Assembly (NCBI GenBank): GCA_045636025.1
Contig: JAZTWP010000071.1
Span: forward strand, 1 to 53,533
From: UBA1081 sp045636025
Lineage (GTDB): Bacteria; Bacillota; Clostridia; Oscillospirales; Acutalibacteraceae
Length of the DNA stretch: 53,533 nt
Direction: 5' to 3'
Shown here: positions 17,200 to 25,643 of the stretch, piece by piece
How positions within the stretch are numbered: the stretch's first letter is position 1
Layout: each line of letters begins with the position of its first letter
Translations under genes and position numbers: made by a program
The notes under the pieces: generated by a model
The model's input: the letters and a program-made list of their open reading frames with translations, nothing else
What the model was told of the DNA's origin: nothing
Database searches by the model: none

Positions 17200-18420
17200 A
17201 TGATTAATATTATCGGTCTCGGCTACATCGGTCTTCCCACAGCGCTGATGTTTGCTTCACACGGAGTTGAAGTTGTGGGTACAGACTACAACAAGGAACT
17301 TGTTGCAACTCTCAATGCAGGAAGAACAACATTTGAAGAAGCAGGTCTTGATGAGCTTTTTAATGATGCGGTAAACTGCGGCATTAAGTTTTCAACAGAA
17401 TATCAGGCAACAGATATGTACATTGTTGCAGTGCCCACTCCCTATGATAAGGAATCAAAGAGAATTGACCCTGCATATGTTATTGCTGCCGTAAAGCAGG
17501 TTATGAAAGTCTGCCCCAAGGGTGCAACAGTTGTTATTGAATCAACAGTTTCTCCCGGCACTATCGACAGATATGTACGCCCCGTAATTGAAAAGAACGG
17601 CTTCGTTATCGGTGAAGATATCAATCTTGTTCACGCACCTGAAAGAATCATTCCCGGCAATATGGTTTATGAGCTTCTTCACAACTCAAGAACAATCGGT
17701 GCAGACGACAAAGCTATCGGTGAAAAGGTAAAAGAGCTTTATGCTTCATTCTGTCAGGGTGAAATCGTTGTAACAGATATCAGAACTGCAGAAATGACAA
17801 AGGTTGTTGAAAACACATTCAGAGATATCAACATTGCTTTTGCAAACGAACTTGTAAAAATCTGCAGAAGCGACAATATGGATGTTTATGAAATCATCAG
17901 AATTGCAAACAAACATCCCAGAGTAAATATTCTTTCACCCGGCCCCGGTGTTGGCGGACATTGTATCTCCGTTGACCCCTGGTTCCTTGTAGGTGACTAT
18001 CCCACATACTCAAACCTTATCAAGCAGGCAAGACTTATAAATGACTCAATGCCCGATTTTGTGCTTGAAAGAATTTATAACATTATGAAAGAAAACGGCA
18101 TCAAGGAGGTTGCAAAGGTCGGTTTCTACGGTCTTACATACAAAGAAAATGTTGACGATGTCCGTGAAAGCCCCACTCTTCAGATGCTTGAGAGTATGGA
18201 AAGACACCTTGCGCACGGTGTAAAGGTTTATGACCCCTTCATCAAGACTGATATGGTTGAAAATCAGTATCATGATTTTGATGCATTCCTTAATGATGTT
18301 GAACTCGTTGTCCTTCTTGTAGGTCACGATGAAATCAAAGAAAATATGGACAAGCTCAAGGGCAAGATTATTCTTGACACAAGAAATATCTGCACACTTG
18401 AGGGTACATACAGACTGTAA
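17200..18420 (+). CDS. wecC: UDP-N-acetyl-D-mannosamine dehydrogenase
   Basis: This is a nucleotide-sugar dehydrogenase of 406 residues that oxidises UDP-ManNAc twice to UDP-ManNAcA with NAD. The N-terminal Rossmann motif is IIGLGYIGLPTA. The central domain has the catalytic cysteine C255 in GPGVGGHCISVDPWFL, whose GGHCISVDPWFL form is characteristic of WecC/UDP-ManNAc dehydrogenases rather than UDP-glucose dehydrogenases. The C-terminal UDP-binding domain includes GLTYKENVDDVRESP. The 2-epimerase WecB follows 10 bases later, which supports the substrate call: together they make UDP-ManNAcA from UDP-GlcNAc. It starts 4 bases after the glycosyltransferase stop, in the same operon. Confidence 0.92.
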   Translation: MINIIGLGYIGLPTALMFASHGVEVVGTDYNKELVATLNAGRTTFEEAGLDELFNDAVNCGIKFSTEYQATDMYIVAVPTPYDKESKRIDPAYVIAAVKQVMKVCPKGATVVIESTVSPGTIDRYVRPVIEKNGFVIGEDINLVHAPERIIPGNMVYELLHNSRTIGADDKAIGEKVKELYASFCQGEIVVTDIRTAEMTKVVENTFRDINIAFANELVKICRSDNMDVYEIIRIANKHPRVNILSPGPGVGGHCISVDPWFLVGDYPTYSNLIKQARLINDSMPDFVLERIYNIMKENGIKEVAKVGFYGLTYKENVDDVRESPTLQMLESMERHLAHGVKVYDPFIKTDMVENQYHDFDAFLNDVELVVLLVGHDEIKENMDKLKGKIILDTRNICTLEGTYRL

Positions 18421-18429
18421 GGTGAAAAT

Positions 18430-19545
18430 ATGAAAACTGTAATGCTTGTTTTTGGTACAAGACCTGAGGCAATAAAAATGTGCCCCCTTGTGCTGGAGCT
18501 TAAAAAGAGAGAAAACCTTAAAACTGTTGTATGTGTAACAGGTCAGCACAGACAGATGCTCGATGCTGTTCTCGATACATTCGGTGTTGTGCCTGATTAT
18601 GACCTTTCAATTATGAAAGACAGACAGACACTTTTTGACATCACAACAAATATCCTTATGGGTATCAAGGGTGTGCTTGAAGAAGTAAAACCCGATGTTG
18701 TACTCGTGCATGGTGACACTTCGACAACATTTGTAACTGCACTTGCCTGTTTCTATATGCAGATACCTATCGGTCACGTTGAAGCAGGTCTTCGTACTTA
18801 CAATATTTATTCACCCTATCCCGAAGAATTCAACCGTCAGGCAGTAAGTATCATTTCAAAATACAACTTTGCTCCCACACAGATGTCAAAGGATAACCTT
18901 CTCAGGGAAGGTAAGAGTGAAGATTCAATTTTTATTACAGGTAACACAGCTATTGACGCTCTCAAAACAACTGTCCGTGATGATTACACTCATCCCGAAC
19001 TTGAATGGGCAAGTGATTCAAGACTTATTATGCTTACAGCTCACAGAAGAGAAAATCTCGGTGAGCCTATGCATCATATGTTCAGAGCTATCAAGAGAAT
19101 CATTGACGAAACTCCCGATATTAAGGTTATTTACCCCATTCATATGAATCCCGTTGTGCGTGAAGCTGCAAATGAAGTTTTCGGTGACAATGACAGAGTG
19201 CATATCATCGAGCCTCTTGACGTGCTTGATTTCCATAACTTCCTTTCACGCTCATATCTTATTCTTACAGACAGCGGCGGTGTGCAGGAAGAAGCTCCTT
19301 CTCTCGGTAAACCCGTTCTTGTTATGCGTGACACAACGGAGCGTCCCGAAGGAATCAAAGCAGGCACTCTCAAGCTTGTGGGCACAGATGAAGAGTTTAT
19401 CTACAATACGTTCAAAACTCTTCTTGAAGATAAATCAGAGTATGACAAAATGAGCAAGGCTTCCAATCCTTACGGTGACGGCAAGGCAAGTTCAAGAATT
19501 GCAGATATACTCGAATTCGGCAAAACTGAAGAAATAAACATCTGA
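18430..19545 (+). CDS. wecB: UDP-N-acetylglucosamine 2-epimerase (non-hydrolysing)
   Basis: The enzyme has 371 residues, the normal family length. It interconverts UDP-GlcNAc and UDP-ManNAc in the cytoplasm. Family blocks are intact: FGTRPEAIKMCPLV at the N-terminus, VTGQHRQML, VHGDTSTTF, GHVEAGLRT, PEEFNRQ, LTAHRRENLG and LTDSGGVQEEAPSLGKPVL. GGTGAAAAT ahead of the ATG is the ribosome site. Last clear gene of the 11997-19545 operon. It supplies substrate to WecC next door; it may also feed ManNAc to linkage units of wall polymers elsewhere. No polyprenyl-phosphate initiating transferase is in the window, so the cluster is incomplete here. Confidence 0.94.
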   Translation: MKTVMLVFGTRPEAIKMCPLVLELKKRENLKTVVCVTGQHRQMLDAVLDTFGVVPDYDLSIMKDRQTLFDITTNILMGIKGVLEEVKPDVVLVHGDTSTTFVTALACFYMQIPIGHVEAGLRTYNIYSPYPEEFNRQAVSIISKYNFAPTQMSKDNLLREGKSEDSIFITGNTAIDALKTTVRDDYTHPELEWASDSRLIMLTAHRRENLGEPMHHMFRAIKRIIDETPDIKVIYPIHMNPVVREAANEVFGDNDRVHIIEPLDVLDFHNFLSRSYLILTDSGGVQEEAPSLGKPVLVMRDTTERPEGIKAGTLKLVGTDEEFIYNTFKTLLEDKSEYDKMSKASNPYGDGKASSRIADILEFGKTEEINI

Positions 19546-19578
19546 TAAAACCAAAATTGATATTTTTCTATTTTGCTG

Positions 19579-19607
19579 TTGCAATTTGGAAATTTATTTG
19601 CTAATAT
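19579..19607 (+). promoter_or_regulatory. Promoter of the secreted phosphoesterase
   Basis: TTGCAA (19579-19584), 17 bases, TAATAT (19602-19607). The transcript would start near 19614, 28 bases before the chosen ATG at 19642. This rules out the longer frame that begins at 19573. Confidence 0.7.
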
Positions 19608-19641
19608 ATATCTGTATTTTTATATGAAAGGTGACGAGATT

Positions 19642-20817
19642 ATGAAACTCGCTAAAAAAGTTCTCGCAGTTGTTCTTGCAATGTTTATGCTCACAGCTAC
19701 ATTCGCAATGATGTCATCTGCAAATGCTTCAGACTATGTTCTCAAGTTCAATGAAGACGGCAAATTCAAAATCATGATGTTTGCTGACAGCCAGGATGAT
19801 GAAGATCTTGAAGAAACAACAGTTCAGCTTATGAAAGAAGCTCTTGCAACTTATGAACCCGACCTTGTTATTTTTATGGGTGACAATACTGTTGCTAAGG
19901 GTGAATTACAGTCAGACGCTGTTGCTGCTGTTGTTGCTCCCGTTGTTGAAGCAGGCGTTCCCTTCACAGTTGTTTTTGGTAACCACGATCAGGAACAGGG
20001 TGTTCCCAATGAATACCTTCTTGCTGAATTCCAGAAATACCCCGGTTGTCTTGCATATGATGCAATTCCTGAGCTTTACGGCTGCGGTAACCACAACCTT
20101 CCCATCCTCTCTTCAGACGGAACAAAGACTGCATTCAATCTCTGGATGGTTGACTCAGGTACAACAACAGAAGAAGCAGGCGGTTATGATTACGTAAGAG
20201 AAGATCAGATCAACTGGTACAAGGAAACAGCAGCAGCTCTCGCAGCAGAAAACGGCGGCGAAATGGTTCCTGCAATGAGCTTCCAGCATATTATTGTTCC
20301 CGAAGTTTATGATGCTCTCGGTATGATTAAGATTCCCGTAGGTCTCGGTGAATGGACATTCGACGGTCAGGCATACCTTCCCGTTCCCAATTTCGGTTCT
20401 TTCACAGGTTTCCTCTTCGAGCCTCCCTGCCCCTCACACATCAACGGCGGTCAGTTCGATGCTTGGGTTGAAACAGGCGACGTTATGGCTACATTCTACG
20501 GTCATGACCACGTAAACAGCTTCACAACAACTTATGAAGGTATTGATATCACAACTGTTCCCACAGTAGGCTGCAACTCATACAGCAACGATATGAACAG
20601 AGGCGTAGGTCTCATCACTCTTGATGAAAACGATCTTTCAACATATGAATACGAAGTTCTTTATATGTATGATTTCGCTCTTGCAGAAGGTTCACAGATT
20701 CTTGAATGCGAAGGTGCTCTCAGCAAGTTCAGCTATCAGTTCAACAAGTTCTTCGGCGAACTTCTTGCAAAGCTTCACGCTCTTGTTTCAGGTTTCTCAT
20801 TTCCTTCTTTTGGTTAA
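19642..20817 (+). CDS. Secreted calcineurin-like metallophosphoesterase
   Basis: The product has 391 residues with a signal peptide (about 1-27: basic KLAKK, hydrophobic core, SSANAS). The catalytic domain resembles bacterial relatives of purple acid/Dcr2-type phosphatases. The motifs are MFADSQ (Gln where many members have His), IFMGDN, VFGNHDQE, FQHI and YGHDHVN. The last 35 residues leave the catalytic fold and form an amphipathic Phe/Leu-rich end (FNKFFGELLAKLHALVSGF) that recalls the microprotein at 28411. It may release phosphate from extracellular compounds. The start is the ATG at 19642, preceded by AAAGGTG. The gene is monocistronic, with a promoter at 19579 and a terminator at 20840. 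Confidence 0.87.
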   Translation: MKLAKKVLAVVLAMFMLTATFAMMSSANASDYVLKFNEDGKFKIMMFADSQDDEDLEETTVQLMKEALATYEPDLVIFMGDNTVAKGELQSDAVAAVVAPVVEAGVPFTVVFGNHDQEQGVPNEYLLAEFQKYPGCLAYDAIPELYGCGNHNLPILSSDGTKTAFNLWMVDSGTTTEEAGGYDYVREDQINWYKETAAALAAENGGEMVPAMSFQHIIVPEVYDALGMIKIPVGLGEWTFDGQAYLPVPNFGSFTGFLFEPPCPSHINGGQFDAWVETGDVMATFYGHDHVNSFTTTYEGIDITTVPTVGCNSYSNDMNRGVGLITLDENDLSTYEYEVLYMYDFALAEGSQILECEGALSKFSYQFNKFFGELLAKLHALVSGFSFPSFG

Positions 20818-20827
20818 TTAATAATAC

Positions 20828-20856
20828 TTGAATAATTCGGATAACCGTGCTATACT
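20828..20856 (+). promoter_or_regulatory. Promoter embedded in the preceding terminator
   Basis: TTGAAT (20828-20833), 17 bases, TATACT (20851-20856). The -10 box is the loop region of the terminator at 20840-20869. A transcript starting near 20863 would contain only the right arm and so would escape the hairpin. It would serve the gene starting at 20915. Confidence 0.6.
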
Positions 20857-20877
20857 TAGCATGGTTATCTTTTTTTA
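20840..20877 (+). terminator. Terminator of the secreted phosphoesterase gene
   Basis: Arms GATAACCGTGCT (20840-20851) and AGCATGGTTATC (20858-20869, one G-T pair) are followed by seven or more T. The hairpin begins about 22 bases after the stop codon. Confidence 0.88.
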
Positions 20878-20914
20878 TTTGCAGAAATATAAAATCGGAG
20901 CGGAGGTGTTGCAG

Positions 20915-22744
20915 ATGCACAATAAAAATTCAGTGAAGCATAGTTTTATCACGATGCTTCTTGTTGTTGTATTTGCGTTTTCACTTCCCGTGAATCTTCT
21001 TGCAAAAAACGGTGAGCAGACCGGTGAAAATTCAGGAGTAATCGGTAATCTTCAGACTTATACGTCAGATTTCTCTGTACAGAATAATGTTGTTCCGCTT
21101 CAGACGAATTCTTCTGAGGCAAACAGCAATGTCTACAAAGAGGAAGAGACAATGCCCGGCAATGACACGGCAGTTTCCCCCGATGATGTTATCCCCGATA
21201 TCAATACAGACGATGTTGTTGATGCTGATGACGGTTATAAAGAGCAGAATGGTGTAACTGTTATACCTGCGGTGCTTAATAACTTTATGAGGGATTCTCT
21301 ATCCTCAATTGTTTCCAAAAAGGTTTATACTTTTTCTGTAGATAAAAAAGGTGTTATTCTCTATGCTTTCAATCATACGGAAAATACTCAGAAAAACTGT
21401 CTGTGGTATATCACCCTTTATGAGGAATATTCACCCGACGGCACCGGTAAAACCATTGATTACAGAGTCATAAACCGCACTTCTTACGAAAAGGTAGGTA
21501 CGGCTGTAAAATCTGCCGCAATCGGTGTTCTTCCCGGTAATTACAGAGTAGAAGTTGAATGTATTTCAGGTTTCACTCAGGATAAATACAATATTATGGT
21601 CGGTTTTGCAGAAAATTTCTTTTATGAAGCAGAGCCGAATGATACAAATTCAAGATATAATGATCTTCCGCTGAATGTGACAATGAACGGCTCGGCAAGT
21701 GTTCTCCCCGACGGAAAATCAGATGTGGATACATATCTTTTCAGAATTACGGAAAAGGGTTACACCGTTCTTTATTTTGAACACGAAAATGATGCCGAAA
21801 ACAGCAAGGATAATGTTGCATGGCGCATAACTCTGACCGATGAAAAGGGAAATGAGTATTTTTACACTTCCTCAACAATGGAAAAAGCTATGCTGAACAG
21901 CGGTGTTATGGGTCTTCCCGAAGGTTATTATTATGTAACGGTAAGCTCCCATATGTACAGCAATATTGCATATTCTCTGAATGTTTCATTTGTAAGTGAC
22001 TCTGCAATTGAGAGTGAATTCAACGATACTCAGGAAACAGCAGAAAGAATAGAGGTAAACACAGAAAAAGTCGGCTCAATCACATCAAGATATTCTGTTG
22101 CAGACAGAGATTTCTTCACATTTACAATGGAGAATGACGGTTTTGTTGTTGTGGATTTCATTCATGAAGCTACGGCTGACGATAAAGACGGCTGGAATAT
22201 CACAATTCTTGATTCCAATGGCAAAACGATATATGATTCTGTTTCAAACTGGAATCAGGAAATCCTGCAGACACCGAATATAGGTCTTACAAAGGGTGAT
22301 TATTTTATCAGAATTGATTCTGATGATATTTATCACAACAGTATGATTTACAGACTCATTCTTCTGACAGTACAGAATACAAACTGGGAAACAGAGTCTA
22401 ACAACACTCCTGCAGAGGCAGATATTCTTCAGCTTGGCACGACAATCAACGGTGCAATGGTTGAAACAGGTGTCGATTACGACAGAGACTGGTACAGAGT
22501 ATCCGTTGACACAGCAAGAGAGATTAATGTTTCATTCGGTCACATCAGGACAAATGAAGCAGGCAAAGAAGGCTGGATTGTTTCAGTACTTGATACTTCA
22601 GGTAATATCGTTAAGTCTGTTTCAGTTGACTGGGATGTTGAAGAAGTTGATTTTGCTGTCAATGTGGGTGCAGGCGATTACTACATTCTCATTGAAACAG
22701 GTCTGTATTTCAACAGTAACAGATATATTCTCAGCGTAAAATAA
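20915..22744 (+). CDS. Secreted protein with four PPC-like beta-sandwich repeats
   Basis: The protein has 609 residues. After a signal peptide (about 1-32) and a low-complexity linker, about four copies of a 110-130-residue domain follow. They resemble bacterial pre-peptidase C-terminal (PPC) domains. Repeat hallmarks are an opening E-x-N-(D/N)-T (EAEPNDTNS, ESEFNDTQ, ETESNNTP), a middle D-x-D-x-(F/Y) (VDTYLFRI, DRDFFTF, DRDWYRV) and a closing (L/V)-x-x-G-(D/N)-Y (LPGNYRVE, LTKGDYFIRI, GAGDYYILI). No catalytic domain is present, so it is probably an adhesin or binding protein. The start at 20915 follows GGAGGTG; longer in-frame starts lie within the terminator. Monocistronic. Confidence 0.82.
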   Translation: MHNKNSVKHSFITMLLVVVFAFSLPVNLLAKNGEQTGENSGVIGNLQTYTSDFSVQNNVVPLQTNSSEANSNVYKEEETMPGNDTAVSPDDVIPDINTDDVVDADDGYKEQNGVTVIPAVLNNFMRDSLSSIVSKKVYTFSVDKKGVILYAFNHTENTQKNCLWYITLYEEYSPDGTGKTIDYRVINRTSYEKVGTAVKSAAIGVLPGNYRVEVECISGFTQDKYNIMVGFAENFFYEAEPNDTNSRYNDLPLNVTMNGSASVLPDGKSDVDTYLFRITEKGYTVLYFEHENDAENSKDNVAWRITLTDEKGNEYFYTSSTMEKAMLNSGVMGLPEGYYYVTVSSHMYSNIAYSLNVSFVSDSAIESEFNDTQETAERIEVNTEKVGSITSRYSVADRDFFTFTMENDGFVVVDFIHEATADDKDGWNITILDSNGKTIYDSVSNWNQEILQTPNIGLTKGDYFIRIDSDDIYHNSMIYRLILLTVQNTNWETESNNTPAEADILQLGTTINGAMVETGVDYDRDWYRVSVDTAREINVSFGHIRTNEAGKEGWIVSVLDTSGNIVKSVSVDWDVEEVDFAVNVGAGDYYILIETGLYFNSNRYILSVK

Positions 22745-22755
22745 TTCCCATCTGC

Positions 22756-22784
22756 TTGACTAATAAAAAGATTAATGTTATTAT
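22756..22784 (+). promoter_or_regulatory. Promoter of the SGNH hydrolase gene
   Basis: TTGACT (22756-22761), 17 bases, TATTAT (22779-22784). It lies 12 bases past the preceding stop codon and about 49 bases before the ATG at 22833. Confidence 0.75.
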
Positions 22785-22832
22785 AAAGTATCTATGCAGA
22801 TAACATTCTCATAAGAGAAAGAGGTTGCAGAA

Positions 22833-24641
22833 ATGAAAAGGATTATAAAATTATTATCTTTCCTGTTTGCACTTGCAGTTTTGCTCGGTTGTATTCCTTC
22901 AGGAATCGATGTAAAAGCGGTAAGTGATAACTGGGTAAGTGTATGGGGAACACCTGCTATCCAGAGCGGTATCACTCTGGGTGACAGTGAAGCTATGCAT
23001 CTTTATGACTATGTTCCCGCAAATTCCACAATCAGAACAATTATCACTCCCACAATGAGCGGAACAAAAGTCAGATTCAAGTTTTCCAATTACTACGGTA
23101 AAAAGGATATCACTCTGACAGAAACAACCGTAGCTCAGACAGGCGCAACAAAAGATGTGATAGATACAAGCACTCTTGCATATGTTACCTTCAACGGTGG
23201 TCAGAAGTCTGTTAAAATCAAAGCAGGCAGCGAAGTTTATTCAGACCCCATCAATTTCAGTGTGACTGCGCTTAAAGATATCAGTATAAGCACCTATTTC
23301 AAAGAAAGAACAGAAATTTATACAGAAGGTCTGTATAACGGTCTTACATATCTTACAGCATCACTCGGCAATAAGACAGCCCAGGAAACTCTTCCTTTTG
23401 CTTCCACAAAACTTACATTCACATCAGGTGCAATCACATATTACACAATTCCTTTCCTCACAAGAATGGACGTTTATTCAGCAGACGGATACAGTGTAGT
23501 TCTTATCGGTGACTCAACTTTCACCAACGAAATTGCAAGAATGCTTGCAGAGAAACTTCACGGCAACGGCATTCACAACGTAGGTGTTGTTATGTCAGGT
23601 ATCATCGGTAACGCCCTTAACCGAGACGGTGTAGGTCTTCTCGGTACTGTTTACGGTGAATCTTTGCTTGAACGTTGCGACAGAGACGCTTTTGACGTTG
23701 CAGGTGTAAAATATGTTATCGTAAAAATCGGTGTAAATGACGTTCTTCACCCCATGCTTAAGAGTAACGAGGGTAAACTGCCTCAGGTAACGGCTACTGA
23801 TATCATTGCAGGTTATCAGGCTCTCGGTCAGAAACTTGCTTCAAAAAATGTTACAGCATATCTCTGTACAAGAACACCGTTCAAGGGTTATACACGAAAC
23901 TTTATGGGTAGTGACGACCTTGAATGGACTCAGGAAGGTGAAGATAAGCTTCAGGAAATCAATAAATGGGTCAGAAATAATGCAACAAAGTATAACTTCA
24001 AAGGTTATATTGACCTTGATGCAATCCGTGACCCCAATGATAATGCAGCAATCAAACCTCATATGACAAGTGACGGTGCTCACTTTACAGAATACGGTCA
24101 GATTGCCGTTACAGACCTTTTTCCCGAGGCAGCATACGGTGTAAACTATGAGCTTAAGGATTATGCAGATATCAGAGGTATTGACCCTTATGTTGCACCC
24201 GTAAGCAAACCTTCAAACAATAACAACAATAATAACAACAACAACAATAATAATAACAACAGCCAGGAGCAGACAACAAACAAGGTTGAAACTCCCACAA
24301 CAAACAACAGCGCAGAAAACACAACAACCACAAATCAGAATGCTGTTATTGCTCCCGAAACAACAACAAGCTCAGGACTTATCAACAACGGTACAAACGT
24401 ACCCGGTGCAAATCAGATTCTTGTTGAAACTCCCGTGGGTAATGATAATGCACAGGGTAGTGTGATCAACGGCAGTGATAACGGTGCATCAAGACAGATA
24501 GCAGGTTTCGCTATTCTTGCGGCTGTTGCGATGGCGATTATTGCTGTTGCCTCCGTACTTCTTATAAAGCTCCGCCCCTCTTCAAACACAGGTCTTACCA
24601 AAGGCGGCAAGGGAAGAGCAAATCAGAAAAAGAGAGTATAA
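22833..24641 (+). CDS. Surface-anchored SGNH/GDSL hydrolase
   Basis: The product has 602 residues. A signal peptide (about 1-25) precedes a beta-rich domain (about 30-210) and an SGNH hydrolase domain. The catalytic residues are S228 in LIGDST, N302 in KIGVNDV, and D414/H417 in SDGAHF. Such enzymes are usually esterases or acetyl-esterases of carbohydrate or wall polymers. The domain is followed by a run of 15 asparagines, a long Thr/Asn-rich linker, one transmembrane helix (about 553-577) and a basic cytoplasmic tail (KGGKGRANQKKRV). The enzyme is thus held outside the membrane on a flexible stalk reaching through the wall. No LPxTG motif was seen. Monocistronic. Confidence 0.86.
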   Translation: MKRIIKLLSFLFALAVLLGCIPSGIDVKAVSDNWVSVWGTPAIQSGITLGDSEAMHLYDYVPANSTIRTIITPTMSGTKVRFKFSNYYGKKDITLTETTVAQTGATKDVIDTSTLAYVTFNGGQKSVKIKAGSEVYSDPINFSVTALKDISISTYFKERTEIYTEGLYNGLTYLTASLGNKTAQETLPFASTKLTFTSGAITYYTIPFLTRMDVYSADGYSVVLIGDSTFTNEIARMLAEKLHGNGIHNVGVVMSGIIGNALNRDGVGLLGTVYGESLLERCDRDAFDVAGVKYVIVKIGVNDVLHPMLKSNEGKLPQVTATDIIAGYQALGQKLASKNVTAYLCTRTPFKGYTRNFMGSDDLEWTQEGEDKLQEINKWVRNNATKYNFKGYIDLDAIRDPNDNAAIKPHMTSDGAHFTEYGQIAVTDLFPEAAYGVNYELKDYADIRGIDPYVAPVSKPSNNNNNNNNNNNNNNNSQEQTTNKVETPTTNNSAENTTTTNQNAVIAPETTTSSGLINNGTNVPGANQILVETPVGNDNAQGSVINGSDNGASRQIAGFAILAAVAMAIIAVASVLLIKLRPSSNTGLTKGGKGRANQKKRV

Positions 24642-24646
24642 AATTC

Positions 24647-25555
24647 TCATTCAATAATTAAACAGCAATTACATCCTGTTTTCTGCAGGATGTAATTTTT
24701 TATTTCTTTCTGAACATCGCTGATGGCAGAAATGCATTCGTCATCACGGAATTCTGCAGAAAAAGTCAGAATTCTGTTGTTTGCTCCGTAGTCATGAAGA
24801 CAGATTGAGTGAATATTTTTCACGCAAGGAAAAAGTGACGGAATTCTCTCCGCTGCTTCTGTCATTTCGTCAGAGGGTGCAATTCCGAGAATCAGATGCA
24901 CCGAATCTTTTGCCGCTTTGCATCCTGCAATGAGAATGAATGCCGAAACGGCAAGTCCTCCCCAGGCATCAATGTTGAGTGTAGTGAAATTCACCGATAT
25001 TACGGCAAATGCCGCAATCAGAGTGGAAAAGCTGTCACAGAGACAGTCAATTCCTGAGGCTTTCAGTGCTGAGGATGAAATTTTGTTTCCGTATCTGAAA
25101 TTGAGGCCTGCCATATAGATTTTTGTGAGTACTGAAATTCCTAAAAGAATCACCGATAAAAATGAGAATGTGACAGGCTCAGGTGTTATGATTTTTGTAA
25201 TTGATGCTGATGCAAGTTTTATTCCCGCAAAAATCAGCACAACAGCAATTGTGAACCCTGCAAGATACTCGGTTCTGCCGAGTCCCAAGGGAAATTTTTT
25301 TATTTTTTTCTTATCCGAAAACAGAAAACTCAGAAGTGTTACAACCGACGATGCGGAATCTGTCAGATTATGCACTGCATCCACGGCAGAGGCAACAGAG
25401 CCTGTCAGCGTGCTTGCAGAAAACTTGAAAATAAACAGAATAAGATTCAGAAAAATTCCGCAAAGGGCACAGATTATTCCGTAACCTCTTCTCACGGCAG
25501 GATTCTGATAGTTTTTATTGTCTTTTATGAAAAAATGAGATAAAATTTCAATCAT
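24647..25555 (-). CDS. Cation diffusion facilitator (CDF) metal exporter
   Basis: A membrane protein of 302 residues with about six transmembrane helices. The metal-site motifs of the family are H-x3-D in helix II (AVHNLTDSASS) and D-x3-D in helix V (SGIDCLCDSFST). A cytoplasmic C-terminal domain of about 85 residues follows (ILGIAPSDEMTEAAERI.., CLHDYG). It probably exports Zn, Mn or Fe in exchange for protons. The His-Asp/Asp-Asp set is compatible with zinc, but the metal cannot be fixed by eye. On the minus strand, GGGGGG precedes the ATG. The last 16 codons overlap the terminator hairpin of the converging SGNH hydrolase gene. No close partner gene. Confidence 0.92.
   Translation of the reverse strand: MIEILSHFFIKDNKNYQNPAVRRGYGIICALCGIFLNLILFIFKFSASTLTGSVASAVDAVHNLTDSASSVVTLLSFLFSDKKKIKKFPLGLGRTEYLAGFTIAVVLIFAGIKLASASITKIITPEPVTFSFLSVILLGISVLTKIYMAGLNFRYGNKISSSALKASGIDCLCDSFSTLIAAFAVISVNFTTLNIDAWGGLAVSAFILIAGCKAAKDSVHLILGIAPSDEMTEAAERIPSLFPCVKNIHSICLHDYGANNRILTFSAEFRDDECISAISDVQKEIKNYILQKTGCNCCLIIE
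24668..24705 (+). terminator. Terminator of the SGNH hydrolase gene, inside the CDF coding region
   Basis: Perfect 12-base arms AATTACATCCTG (24668-24679) and CAGGATGTAATT (24685-24696), a short loop, then TTTTATTTC. On the opposite strand the same bases encode the C-terminal end of the CDF protein (QKTGCNCCLII). Confidence 0.85.
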
Positions 25556-25580
25556 TTTGTTTTCCCCCCGATATTAGTAC

Positions 25581-25609
25581 TTGCTTTTTGTGAGATAAAA
25601 AGGTAAAAT
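25581..25609 (+). promoter_or_regulatory. Promoter of the 25644-28270 operon
   Basis: TTGCTT (25581-25586), 17 bases, TAAAAT (25604-25609). The expected transcript start near 25616 leaves a leader of under 30 bases. Confidence 0.6.
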
Positions 25610-25643
25610 AGCATCAAATATAAATAAAGTGAGGATGATAAAT

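Noticed and set aside
24218..24262. Asn-codon run as a phase-variable trinucleotide tract
   Set aside because: The codons alternate irregularly between AAC and AAT and the unit is in frame, so slippage could change only length, not switch the gene off.
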